From contig NZ_JAPEMV010000001.1 in assembly GCF_026342355.1 (NCBI RefSeq), forward strand, positions 1,922,001 to 1,986,000: a DNA stretch of 64,000 nt, in the 5' to 3' direction. A program made the position numbers and the translations under genes. The stretch's first letter is position 1, and the number at the start of each line of letters is the position of its first letter. The notes beneath the pieces are model-generated. The model was not told the origin of the DNA. It worked only from the letters and a program-made list of their open reading frames with translations, and did not search any database. Shown here piece after piece: positions 1 through 6,999 of this stretch. This DNA is from Streptomyces sp. NBC_00249. GTDB taxonomy: Bacteria; Actinomycetota; Actinomycetes; Streptomycetales; Streptomycetaceae.

Positions 1-565
1 CGACGATCTCCGCGTCCGGCCATTCGCTCCCGCACACCTTGGCGCGGTACATCATCATCGCCGGAATCACGTCGACGACGAGCGGACTCATCGCATCCGC
101 CCGCACGTCCCCCCGCTCGATTCCGCGCTGCACCAGCTCCCGGATCAGCTCGTGGGCCGGTTCGTGCAGCCCGTTCCAGATGACCCCACGGAACCGGTCG
201 GCATGGACGTGATCGCATTCGTGAAGGACGGCCCGCAGCGCGACACCCGCCCGAGAGCGCATGACGTCAAGCATCCGCACACACAGCCGGCGGAGGTCTT
301 CGCGGACCGATCCCTGGTCCGGGATCTCCCCCAGCGCGGGCAGCCCCGCCCGCAGCACCTCGGCGACCAGGTCCGCCTTCGAGGGCCAGCGCCGGTAGAG
401 GGCCGCCTTGCCCGTGCGCGCCCCGGCCGCGACGCCCTCCATCGTGAGGGCGTTCCAGCCGACCGTGCTGAGTTGTTCCAGGGCGGCGTCCAGAATCGCC
501 CGTTCGAGCTCCGGCCCCCGCCTGCGCCCCGGCGCCGCCCCCGCCGACCAGCGCGAACCCGTCAT
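1..565 (-). CDS. TetR-family transcriptional regulator (C-terminus off the window)
   Basis: The first 188 codons of a TetR repressor are present; the 3' end lies beyond the left edge. The helix-turn-helix is at about residues 30-62, with the typical G-K-A-A-L-Y-R-R-W-P-S-K recognition helix. ATG at 565 is chosen because a GGAGG lies about 8 bases upstream. The gene is divergent from a DHA2-family exporter, and two matching palindromes sit between them. By analogy with QacR/TetR systems it probably represses the exporter and itself until a toxic ligand binds. The ligand cannot be predicted. Confidence 0.88.
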   Translation of the reverse strand, partial: MTGSRWSAGAAPGRRRGPELERAILDAALEQLSTVGWNALTMEGVAAGARTGKAALYRRWPSKADLVAEVLRAGLPALGEIPDQGSVREDLRRLCVRMLDVMRSRAGVALRAVLHECDHVHADRFRGVIWNGLHEPAHELIRELVQRGIERGDVRADAMSPLVVDVIPAMMMYRAKVCGSEWPDAEIV

Positions 566-616
566 GCTCCATACCTCCGACCGGGCCGTGCGTCCGTCGC
601 ACGTATTTTCAGCCCT

Positions 617-636
617 AGTGAACGCTTGCGTTCCCT
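617..636. promoter_or_regulatory. TetR operator, copy 1 (imperfect palindrome)
   Basis: AGTGAACG-cttg-CGTTCCCT is an inverted repeat with one mismatched position. The central GAACGC-TT-GCGTTC part is perfect. It matches copy 2 at 664-683 in arm sequence and in its 20-bp length. It overlaps the possible -35 element of the exporter promoter. Confidence 0.7.
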
Positions 637-655
637 ACGAGCGGACTCCTACCGT
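626..655 (+). promoter_or_regulatory. Possible exporter promoter
   Basis: TTGCGT (626-631) and TACCGT (650-655) are separated by 18 bp. The -35 lies inside operator copy 1 and operator copy 2 is just downstream, which fits repression by the divergent TetR protein. The hexamers are only moderate matches to consensus. Confidence 0.35.
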
Positions 656-663
656 GGTCCCGC

Positions 664-683
664 AGTGAACGGATGCGTTCACT
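664..683. promoter_or_regulatory. TetR operator, copy 2 (perfect palindrome)
   Basis: AGTGAACGGATGCGTTCACT has perfect 8-bp arms around a 4-bp centre. It starts 47 bp after copy 1. Both lie in the 141-bp divergent intergenic region between the TetR gene and the exporter. Confidence 0.75.
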
Positions 684-706
684 ATTTCACTTCGGGGGGA
701 TCGACA

Positions 707-2263
707 GTGACAAGCACTCAACTCGCCACTCCTCGGATACCGGGGGCCGCCCGACGGCCCGGGCGCCCAGGCGTGGCACTCGCCGTCATCGCGGCCTGCC
801 AGCTGATGGTCGTACTCGACGCGACGATCGTGAACATCGCGCTCCCGCACATCCAGACCTCACTCGACTTCTCCACCACCGACCTCTCCTGGGTGCTCAG
901 CGCCTACACCCTCACCTTCGGCGGCCTCCTGCTGCTCGGCGGCCGGGCCGGCGACATCCTCGGCAGGCGCCGCGTCTTCCTGACCGGAATCCTGCTCTTC
1001 ACCCTGGCCTCCCTCCTCGGCGGCTTCGCCCAGGAGCCCTGGCAACTGCTGGCCGCCCGCGCGCTCCAGGGAGTCGGCGGCGCGATCGCCTCGCCGACCT
1101 CGCTCGCGCTGATCACGACCACCTTCGCCGAAGGCCCCGAGCGGAACCGGGCGTTCGGGGTGTTCGCCGCCGTCTCGGCGGGCGGCGGCGCCATCGGGCT
1201 GCTGACCGGCGGCATGCTCACCGAATGGCTCGACTGGCGCTGGGTCCTCTTCGTCAACGTCCCCATCGGCCTGCTGATCGCGGTCCTGACCCCGCTCTAC
1301 ATCAGCGAGTCGGAGCGCCACCCCGGCCGCTTCGACCTCGCCGGGGCGCTCACCTCCACCGGCGGCATGGCCACGCTCGTCTACGGGTTCATCCGCGCGT
1401 CCGAGGACGGCTGGCGGGACTCCCTCACCATCGGCTCGTTCGTGGCCGCCGTCGTCCTGCTGGGCCTGTTCGTGGTCATCGAGTCCCGGGCCGCCGAACC
1501 GATCGTCCCGCTGCGGATGTTCGCCGACCGCAACCGGGCCGGCACGTACGTGATCATGCTCGGCCTCGCCGCCGCCATGTTCGGCATGTTCTTCTTCATC
1601 GTCCAGTTCGTGCAGAACGTGCTGGGCTTCTCGCCCATCCGGGCCGGGCTCGGCTTCCTGCCGGTGACCGCCGCCATCGTCACCGCCGCCGGCCTCTCGC
1701 AGCGCTTCCTGCCCCGCTTCGGCCCGAAGCCGTTCATGGTCCTCGGATCGGCGCTCACCGGAAGCGGACTGGCCTGGCTGTCCTTCATCCGCACCGACAG
1801 CTCGTACCTCTCCGGCGTCCTCGGCCCGATGCTGCTGTTCGGCTTCGGCATGGGCCTCAACTTCGTGACCCTCACCCTCACGGCCGTCTCCGGCGTGGCC
1901 CCGAGGGAGGCCGGCGCGGCCTCCGGGCTGCTCAACGCCAGCCAGCAGGTCGGCGGCTCGCTCGGCCTGTCCATCCTGGTCACGGTGTTCGGGACGGCGA
2001 GCCGTCACGAGGCCGAGCGGCAGATACCCGCCTTCATCGGCGCACAGACCGGCGACCAGCAGCAGGTGACGTTCCCGGACCCCACCCGGCTTCCGGACCC
2101 CTGGGGAGACCTCGTCCTCACCCACGGCATCTCGACGGCCTTCACGGCGGCCGTCGCCATGGCAGGACTGGCCCTGGCCACGGCGCTCCTGGTGATCCGG
2201 GTGCGCAGGAGCGACCTGGAGGCCCTCAACGGAACCGCCGCCAAGGCGGGCCCGGCGGCCTGA
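707..2263 (+). CDS. DHA2-family MFS multidrug exporter (EmrB/QacA type)
   Basis: A 518-residue membrane protein, the size of 14-helix DHA2 proton antiporters that expel drugs or antibiotics. The conserved L-D-A-T-I-V-N-I-A-L-P segment is at about residues 37-47 (helix 1). Motif A (G-R-A-G-D-I-L-G-R-R-R) follows at 79-89, and hydrophobic segments run to the C-terminus. GTG at 707 is chosen because GGGGGGA precedes it and it keeps a normal-length N-terminus; the frame is open further upstream but only through operator DNA. The divergent TetR gene and its operators suggest substrate-induced expression. The substrate is unknown. Confidence 0.9.
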   Translation: MTSTQLATPRIPGAARRPGRPGVALAVIAACQLMVVLDATIVNIALPHIQTSLDFSTTDLSWVLSAYTLTFGGLLLLGGRAGDILGRRRVFLTGILLFTLASLLGGFAQEPWQLLAARALQGVGGAIASPTSLALITTTFAEGPERNRAFGVFAAVSAGGGAIGLLTGGMLTEWLDWRWVLFVNVPIGLLIAVLTPLYISESERHPGRFDLAGALTSTGGMATLVYGFIRASEDGWRDSLTIGSFVAAVVLLGLFVVIESRAAEPIVPLRMFADRNRAGTYVIMLGLAAAMFGMFFFIVQFVQNVLGFSPIRAGLGFLPVTAAIVTAAGLSQRFLPRFGPKPFMVLGSALTGSGLAWLSFIRTDSSYLSGVLGPMLLFGFGMGLNFVTLTLTAVSGVAPREAGAASGLLNASQQVGGSLGLSILVTVFGTASRHEAERQIPAFIGAQTGDQQQVTFPDPTRLPDPWGDLVLTHGISTAFTAAVAMAGLALATALLVIRVRRSDLEALNGTAAKAGPAA

Positions 2264-2283
2264 CCGCTCCTGCACCCCTACAA

Positions 2284-2324
2284 GGGCCCGGGCGCCCGGA
2301 GTCACACCGCGCGCGCCCGGGCCC
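2284..2324 (+). terminator. Terminator after the MFS exporter
   Basis: A perfect 12-bp stem (GGGCCCGGGCGC at 2284-2295 with its complement at 2313-2324) starts 21 bp after the exporter stop codon. There is no strong T-tract, which is common in streptomycetes. Confidence 0.7.
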
Positions 2325-2385
2325 CCGTACGGCACTTCCGCACCGAACCGGCGCGGGCCGGGCAGGATCCGGAAGGGGCGTCCTA

Positions 2386-3542
2386 CTGATCTTTTCGTAA
2401 GTTCGGTGGGTGTGGTGGCGGTGCGGGTGGGAAGCTGTCGGGGTGTCTTATCAACCTTCGCCCTCTGCGGCCGGCGCCTTCCTTCCTCCGTTGCCGCGGC
2501 CTCAGTTGGCGGAGGCGCGTCGTGTTCGGGCGGTCGAGTTATTTGAGGACGGTGTCTCGAATGTGGAGATTGCGCGGGCGGTGGGGGTGTGTGCGGAGAG
2601 CGTGCGGCGATGGCGGCGGGCGTGGGAGGAAGGTGGTGCTTCGGCCCTGCGGCGGCGTGCGGCCACCGGTCGTCCGCCCAAGCTGGACGACGCCCAGGTC
2701 GAGACTGTCCGGGCCGCGTTGATGCGAGGAGCCCAGGCTCATGGGTTCGAGGCCGACCTGTGGACCCTGGAGCGAGTCGGTGCCGTCGTGGAGCAGGTGA
2801 CGGGAGTGGTGCTGTCGAGGGCGTCGGTGTGGCGGCTGCTGACCGGCCGGCTCGGATGGAGTCTGCAGCGGCCCGAGCGGCGGGCGGTCGAGAGGGACGA
2901 GTCGGAGATCGCCCGCTGGATCGCGCATGAGTGGCCGCGGATCAAAAAGGGGCCGTGAACACACGTGCCTAGATCGTGTTCCTCGACGAATCGGGCGTCT
3001 CTCTGCTGCCTCAGATCCGCCGCACCTACTCGCCCCGAGGGCGGACTCCGCTCCTGCGGCACCGGCTGAACTGGAAGCGGGCGTCGATGGCCGGGGCCTT
3101 GGGTTACCACTCCGCCGACCCCGATCGAGGGGCCCGCCTGTGCTTCCACCTCAAGCCCGGCAGCTACGACACCACGGCCCTCATCGAGGTCCTGGAGCAG
3201 ATGAAGGTGTTCTACCGCGGCGAGCGGGTGGTCCTGGTCTGGGACGGCCTTTCCGCCCATTGGAGCCGGGCGATGCGGGCCTGGGTCGCCGACCAGGACT
3301 GGCTCACCCTGGAGCGGTTACCCGCCTACGCTCCCGAGCTGAACCCGGTGGAGCTGCTGTGGTCCTCGCTCAAGAAGCGTGAACTCGCCAACCTCGCCGG
3401 CGACCACCTCGCCGACGTCGCCGACGCCACCGAACAAGGCATCCACCGCATCAACCACAACCCGCAACTGCCATGGTCTTTCCTCGCCCACACCGGCCTG
3501 ACCATCCACCCACCACACCCACCGAACTTACGAAAAGATCAG
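2386..3542 (+). mobile_element. IS630-type insertion sequence, 1157 bp, with TA duplication
   Basis: Perfect 33-bp terminal inverted repeats (2386-2418 and 3510-3542) start CTGATCTTTTCGTAAG. The element is flanked by a TA dinucleotide on each side (2384-2385 and 3543-3544), the target duplication of the IS630/Tc1 superfamily. It carries two overlapping-frame transposase parts. The target TA belongs to a CTAG at the left end of the palindromic element that continues at 3545, so this is a nested insertion. Confidence 0.93.
2443..2958 (+). CDS. IS630-family transposase, N-terminal part (ORF A)
   Basis: Encodes the DNA-binding half of an IS630 transposase. A helix-turn-helix at about residues 25-60 is followed by a winged-helix region ending in W-P-R-I-K-K-G. 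GTG at 2443 is preferred over an in-frame GTG at 2410, which lies inside the terminal repeat. Near the end, C-AAA-AAG followed by GGG (2943-2952) is a plausible -1 slippery site, as used by many IS630 members to fuse the two halves. After slipping, however, the new frame meets TAG at 2970-2972 where family members usually have Trp, so the fusion cannot be made here. Confidence 0.8.
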   Translation: MSYQPSPSAAGAFLPPLPRPQLAEARRVRAVELFEDGVSNVEIARAVGVCAESVRRWRRAWEEGGASALRRRAATGRPPKLDDAQVETVRAALMRGAQAHGFEADLWTLERVGAVVEQVTGVVLSRASVWRLLTGRLGWSLQRPERRAVERDESEIARWIAHEWPRIKKGP

Positions 3543-3545
3543 TAG
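2976..3545 (+). CDS. IS630-family transposase, DDE catalytic part (ORF B)
   Basis: Carries the DDE catalytic triad: Asp in F-L-D-E-S-G at the very start, Asp in V-W-D-G-L-S-A-H, and Glu in E-L-N-P-V-E-L-L-W. It can begin only at GTG 2976, because the frame is closed by TAG at 2970-2972. The expected motif reads R-A-(W)-I-V-F-L-D-E-S-G, so a TGG-to-TAG change is likely. Its own stop (3543-3545) is built from the TA target duplication plus the G of the host repeat. Activity is doubtful unless the halves act as separate chains or the stop is read through. Confidence 0.75.
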   Translation: MFLDESGVSLLPQIRRTYSPRGRTPLLRHRLNWKRASMAGALGYHSADPDRGARLCFHLKPGSYDTTALIEVLEQMKVFYRGERVVLVWDGLSAHWSRAMRAWVADQDWLTLERLPAYAPELNPVELLWSSLKKRELANLAGDHLADVADATEQGIHRINHNPQLPWSFLAHTGLTIHPPHPPNLRKDQ

Positions 3546-3721
3546 GGCCTGTCGTCAAACTCCCGTCGTCGCCCGGAGGGCGGCCCCGCGGCGTCTGGTG
3601 CGTGCTCTCGGCGTGCCGGGCGGAAGCCCGCGTACTGGACCGTACTCGGGCTTTCGCCCGGTGCGGCGAGAGCGCGTGCCAGGCGCCGCGGGGCAGACGG
3701 GAGTTTGACGACAGGCCCTAG
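3543..3721. repeat. Palindromic hairpin element, copy A (nested IS630 at its left end)
   Basis: About 180 bp with CTAG at both ends; the left C is at 2383, separated by the IS630 insertion. The terminal repeats read CTAGGGCCTGTCGTCAAACT inward and continue to CCCGTC. The two halves are complementary for almost their whole length (about 80 bp per arm), apart from an extra small hairpin in the left arm (about 3567-3582). The centre is GTACTGGACCGTAC-like. Read in reverse complement it is nearly identical to the element at 54632-54810. No coding capacity is seen. The right-end CTAG contains the stop codon of the ADP-ribosylglycohydrolase gene. Confidence 0.88.
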
Positions 3722-4632
3722 GCCGCCGGCCCCGGGAGCCATGCCGGCAGGGCCTCGGTGCGCGACAGCCAGGACTGCGGCAGTACCGCGTCCCCGCGCG
3801 CCCCCAGCACGCCTCCCACGATCGCGCAGGTGGTGTCGACGTCCCCGCCGACCCCGGCCGTGGTCCAGAAGGCCCGCTCGAAGTCGTCCAGAGCCCGCGC
3901 CGCCGACCACAGCGCGAAGGGCACCGTGTCGTGAGCGCTCGTACGCCGGCCGCAGCCCAGCACCGCCGCGACGGTGGTCGCGTCGTCGTAGTCCAGCATG
4001 CCGCGCGCCCTGCGCAGGCCCGCGCCCACCGCGCTGCGCGGCACCAGCGCGATCACGCCGTCCAGCAGCTCGGCGGCGGTCGGGGCACCGGCCGGGGAGG
4101 CCGCCAGCGAGGCCGCGGCGGCGACGGCCATCGCCCCGCACACCGCCTCACGGTGCTGGTGGGTGGTGTACGCGGAGATCTCCGCCTGGTGCGTGGCCTG
4201 CTCCGGGTCGTCCGCGTACCAGGCGCCCAGCGGGGCGATGCGCATCGCGGCGCCGTTGCCCCAGGAGCCCTGCCCGTTGAACAGCTCGGCGGCCAGCGTG
4301 CGCCAGTCCTCGCCCTCGCGGACCAGCCGCAGCATCCGGTTCACGGCGGGCCCGTAGCCGCGGTCGAAGTCGTGGTGGTCGGCGAAGGAACGGGCCAGCG
4401 CGTCCTGGTCGACACGTCCGTGGGTGGCGAGCACGGCCACCACCGAGCAGGCCATCTCGGTGTCGTCGGTCCACTGCCAGGGCGAACTGCCGGCCGGCAG
4501 TTCGCGCCGCTTGAGCAGCGGGTAGTTCACGGGAACGAAGTACTGGGAGCCCAGGGCGTCCCCCAGTGCCAGCCCTCGGAGGCTGGACATGGCGCGTGCG
4601 TAGCGCGTCTCGGGAGCGGAATCAGCGGTCAT
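3718..4632 (-). CDS. ADP-ribosylglycohydrolase family protein
   Basis: A 304-residue protein of the DraG/ARH fold, which removes ADP-ribose from proteins or small ligands using two Mg ions. Metal-binding motifs are visible: W-T-D-D-T-E-M at about residues 53-59, and G-G-D-V-D-T-T-C-A-I-V-G-G near the C-terminus. G-D-A-L-G-S near residue 25 is also typical. It starts 11 bp after the stop of the histidine phosphatase gene, so the two are probably cotranscribed. Its TAG stop lies inside the CTAG end of repeat A, so the insertion may have altered the last residues. The physiological substrate is unknown. Confidence 0.88.
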   Translation of the reverse strand: MTADSAPETRYARAMSSLRGLALGDALGSQYFVPVNYPLLKRRELPAGSSPWQWTDDTEMACSVVAVLATHGRVDQDALARSFADHHDFDRGYGPAVNRMLRLVREGEDWRTLAAELFNGQGSWGNGAAMRIAPLGAWYADDPEQATHQAEISAYTTHQHREAVCGAMAVAAAASLAASPAGAPTAAELLDGVIALVPRSAVGAGLRRARGMLDYDDATTVAAVLGCGRRTSAHDTVPFALWSAARALDDFERAFWTTAGVGGDVDTTCAIVGGVLGARGDAVLPQSWLSRTEALPAWLPGPAA

Positions 4633-4643
4633 CCCGCGTCACT

Positions 4644-5303
4644 TTAGCCGTCCAGGTCATAAGGCTCGGGTGTGGTCCACCGCTCAAACGGGCGGTCCAT
4701 CCGGTACCGGCCGTCCGGACCGAGCATCAGCACGCGGTACTCGCCGTTCCCCGGGTTGGACAGCGCCTCGAACTCGGCTACCGACCAGTGGAACCAGCGC
4801 ATGCAGAACAGCCGCATCGTCAGTCCGTGGGTCACCAGCAGGACGTTCTCGGGATGGTCCGGTGCCTCGAAGCTGCGGTAGAGGCTCTCCAGGAAGGAGC
4901 CGACGCGGTCGTAGACGTCCGCTCCCGATTCCCCCTGTGCGAAGCGGTAGAAGAAGTGCCCGTAGGCGTCGCGGTAGGCCTTCTGCAGCCGTACGTCGTC
5001 GCGGTCCTGCCAGTTCCCCCAGTCCTGCTCGCGCAGCCGGGGTTCCTCGCGCATCCGCACCCGGGCGGGGTCCAGGCGCAGCTCTCGGAAGGTCTGCAGG
5101 GTCCGGCGGTACGGGGAGACGTAGGCGCTGATGGTCTCGTCGCCGAAGAGCTCGCGCAGCCGGACGCCCGCCCCGGCGGCCTGTTCGCGGCCGGCTCGGG
5201 TCAGCCGCAGGGCGTGGTCGGGCTCACGCTCGTACACCGTGTCATCGGCATTGCCCTCCGATTCCCCGTGCCGGACAAGGACGATGCGCCGTGGTCGTAC
5301 CAT
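4644..5303 (-). CDS. Histidine phosphatase (phosphoglycerate mutase-like) family protein
   Basis: A 219-residue protein with the catalytic R-H-G at residues 11-13 (L-V-R-H-G-E-S). A second conserved His is in V-T-H-G-L-T-M-R-L near residue 160. These motifs define the branch-1 histidine phosphatases, in which the first His forms a phospho-intermediate. The substrate could be a sugar phosphate, a nucleotide or another phosphoester. The first gene of a likely two-gene unit with the ADP-ribosylglycohydrolase. Confidence 0.88.
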   Translation of the reverse strand: MVRPRRIVLVRHGESEGNADDTVYEREPDHALRLTRAGREQAAGAGVRLRELFGDETISAYVSPYRRTLQTFRELRLDPARVRMREEPRLREQDWGNWQDRDDVRLQKAYRDAYGHFFYRFAQGESGADVYDRVGSFLESLYRSFEAPDHPENVLLVTHGLTMRLFCMRWFHWSVAEFEALSNPGNGEYRVLMLGPDGRYRMDRPFERWTTPEPYDLDG

Positions 5304-5375
5304 TCCACGACCCTATTCGGCCATCGGCGCGCGCACACACCGGGCACGCCGGTCGGCATGCCGAAGGTCGTACGG

Positions 5376-5981
5376 TCATACCGTCCAGCCGGGTTCGAGA
5401 TCCACGACGTCCCCGGTCAGGGCCTCCACGTCGGCCTCGGTCTGGGCGCGCAGCGAGAGCCGCTCCACCCGCTCCTGGCGGTACTTCCCGTGCTCGGCGG
5501 CGGCCCGCCACATGGACAGGACCAGGAACTCCCGGCCGGGGGCCTCCCCGAAGAGGCCGCGGATCATCCCGGGCGAGCCCGCCATGGCCGGATTCCACAC
5601 CTTTTCCTGCATCAGGGCGAAGTGGTCCACGCGCCCCTCCCGTACCCGGGTGTGGGCGACGCGGACCACGTCGGCGTCGCTGAAGCGGGGCTCGAAGCCC
5701 GTCTTCACATCGAAGCGGTGGTCGAAGAGCGTGACCCGCGCGTCCGTGAAGGTGCCGTTCTGCGCGGCCGCGAGCCGGTCGTGCGAGCGGGCCATGAAGG
5801 AGTCGTAGAAGGCACGGCTCTCCCAGAACGCGAAGACATGCGCGACCCCCTGCCTGCCCCGGCTCCAGCCACCGCCCTGCCCCCGGAATCCGGGTTCGCC
5901 GGGCAGCCCCGCCCATTTGCGCTGCCCGCGCTCGAACCCGCGTCGGTCCGTCACCGTGCAGCGAATCCACTTGACCAGCAC
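5376..5981 (-). CDS. DUF4937 domain protein (YdbC-like)
   Basis: A 201-residue protein beginning V-L-V-K-W-I-R-C-T-V-T-D, the typical N-terminus of DUF4937 proteins. It is rich in aromatic residues in the pattern of dimeric alpha/beta-barrel (antibiotic-monooxygenase-like) domains. Two related halves seem likely: A-H-V-F-A-F-W-E near residue 47 and E-F-L-V-L-S-M-W-R near 155. GTG at 5981 is chosen by homology of the N-terminus. Function is unknown; it lies 32 bp downstream of the N-acetyltransferase gene and may be cotranscribed with it. Confidence 0.75.
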   Translation of the reverse strand: MLVKWIRCTVTDRRGFERGQRKWAGLPGEPGFRGQGGGWSRGRQGVAHVFAFWESRAFYDSFMARSHDRLAAAQNGTFTDARVTLFDHRFDVKTGFEPRFSDADVVRVAHTRVREGRVDHFALMQEKVWNPAMAGSPGMIRGLFGEAPGREFLVLSMWRAAAEHGKYRQERVERLSLRAQTEADVEALTGDVVDLEPGWTV

Positions 5982-6013
5982 CGCGCCATCGTACGGTCCA
6001 GGCGCGGCCCGGG

Positions 6014-6853
6014 TCAGTCCCCGGAGCGGTGGATCCGTACCAGTTCCGCCGCATCCCGGCCGGACAGCCGAAGCCCGAACTCCCGGTCGAGGAGGGAGAG
6101 CAGCCCGTCGGCGGCGACGGGCTCCCGCTCGGTCCGCCCGTCCGGGTACAGCCGTGTGAGCTCCCGCCCCACGAGCGCCAGCCGCACCGTGTCGCCCGGG
6201 TACTGGACGATGGCCTGCCCGACGAAGGAGGAGCGGGGGTGCGAGGAGCTGTAGTGGTTGAGCAGGACGTAGTCGACGGGGTGGTAGCGCTGCGGGGAGA
6301 AGGCGTACAGGTCCCGCCAGACCTCCCCGCGCAGGGTGCGGAGCACGAGGATGCCGTCCTCCTCCTCGTGCACGGCGTACGTCCACGCCCCCTGCCGCAG
6401 CTCGCTGCCGGGCCGCGCGAGTGGTACGGGCTCGCGCGGGCCCTGGTAGCCGAACCCGGCGTCGCACAGCCAGGGTTCGCCCCCGACGGTGACGACGAGG
6501 ACGGCGTGCGTCACCGCCAGCAGGGTGTCGCCCCGGGTGCGGTTGCGGGCACCGCGCCCGGCGACCTCGAAGCCGATCCGCTCCAGGGCGGCGGCCAGCA
6601 GCGAGTTCTGCTCGTAGCAGTAGCCGCCGCGACGGCGGTGCACGAGCTTGTCCTCGATCGCCTTGAGCTCCAGCTCGACGGGGCGGCCGAGCAGGACGTC
6701 CAGGCTCTCGAAGGCGATGGCGGTGGTGTGGGCACGGTGCACCTCGTACAACGTGTCGAGGTCCGGCCGGAGTTCCCCGCCCTCCCCCACCGGTCCCGCG
6801 TATCCGATCCGCGCCAGGTACGCGTCCAGGTCCAGCTCGTCACCGCTCCACAT
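6014..6853 (-). CDS. Arylamine N-acetyltransferase
   Basis: A 279-residue NAT enzyme that transfers acetyl (or another acyl) groups from CoA to aromatic amines or hydrazines. The Cys-His-Asp catalytic triad is visible: Cys79 in R-G-G-Y-C-Y-E-Q-N, His116 in T-H-A-V-L-V, and Asp131 in C-D-A-G-F-G. Length and order match the family. ATG 6853 is preceded by GGGAAG. In actinomycetes such enzymes act in xenobiotic detoxification or in amide closure of ansamycins; no ansamycin genes are seen here, so detoxification or a housekeeping role is more likely. Confidence 0.92.
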   Translation of the reverse strand: MWSGDELDLDAYLARIGYAGPVGEGGELRPDLDTLYEVHRAHTTAIAFESLDVLLGRPVELELKAIEDKLVHRRRGGYCYEQNSLLAAALERIGFEVAGRGARNRTRGDTLLAVTHAVLVVTVGGEPWLCDAGFGYQGPREPVPLARPGSELRQGAWTYAVHEEEDGILVLRTLRGEVWRDLYAFSPQRYHPVDYVLLNHYSSSHPRSSFVGQAIVQYPGDTVRLALVGRELTRLYPDGRTEREPVAADGLLSLLDREFGLRLSGRDAAELVRIHRSGD

Positions 6854-6999
6854 GGCTTCCCGCTCCCCGTCGTGAGGTTCCCGGTCCGGCCGCCGGCCGG
6901 CCGGCCCCGCACAATGATCGCCGTGACCGCGCGCCGCACGCCGAAGCGGGGACCGGCACAAGGCCGGTCCCCGCTCAGTCAGCTAGGCGTGCTCGGTGA

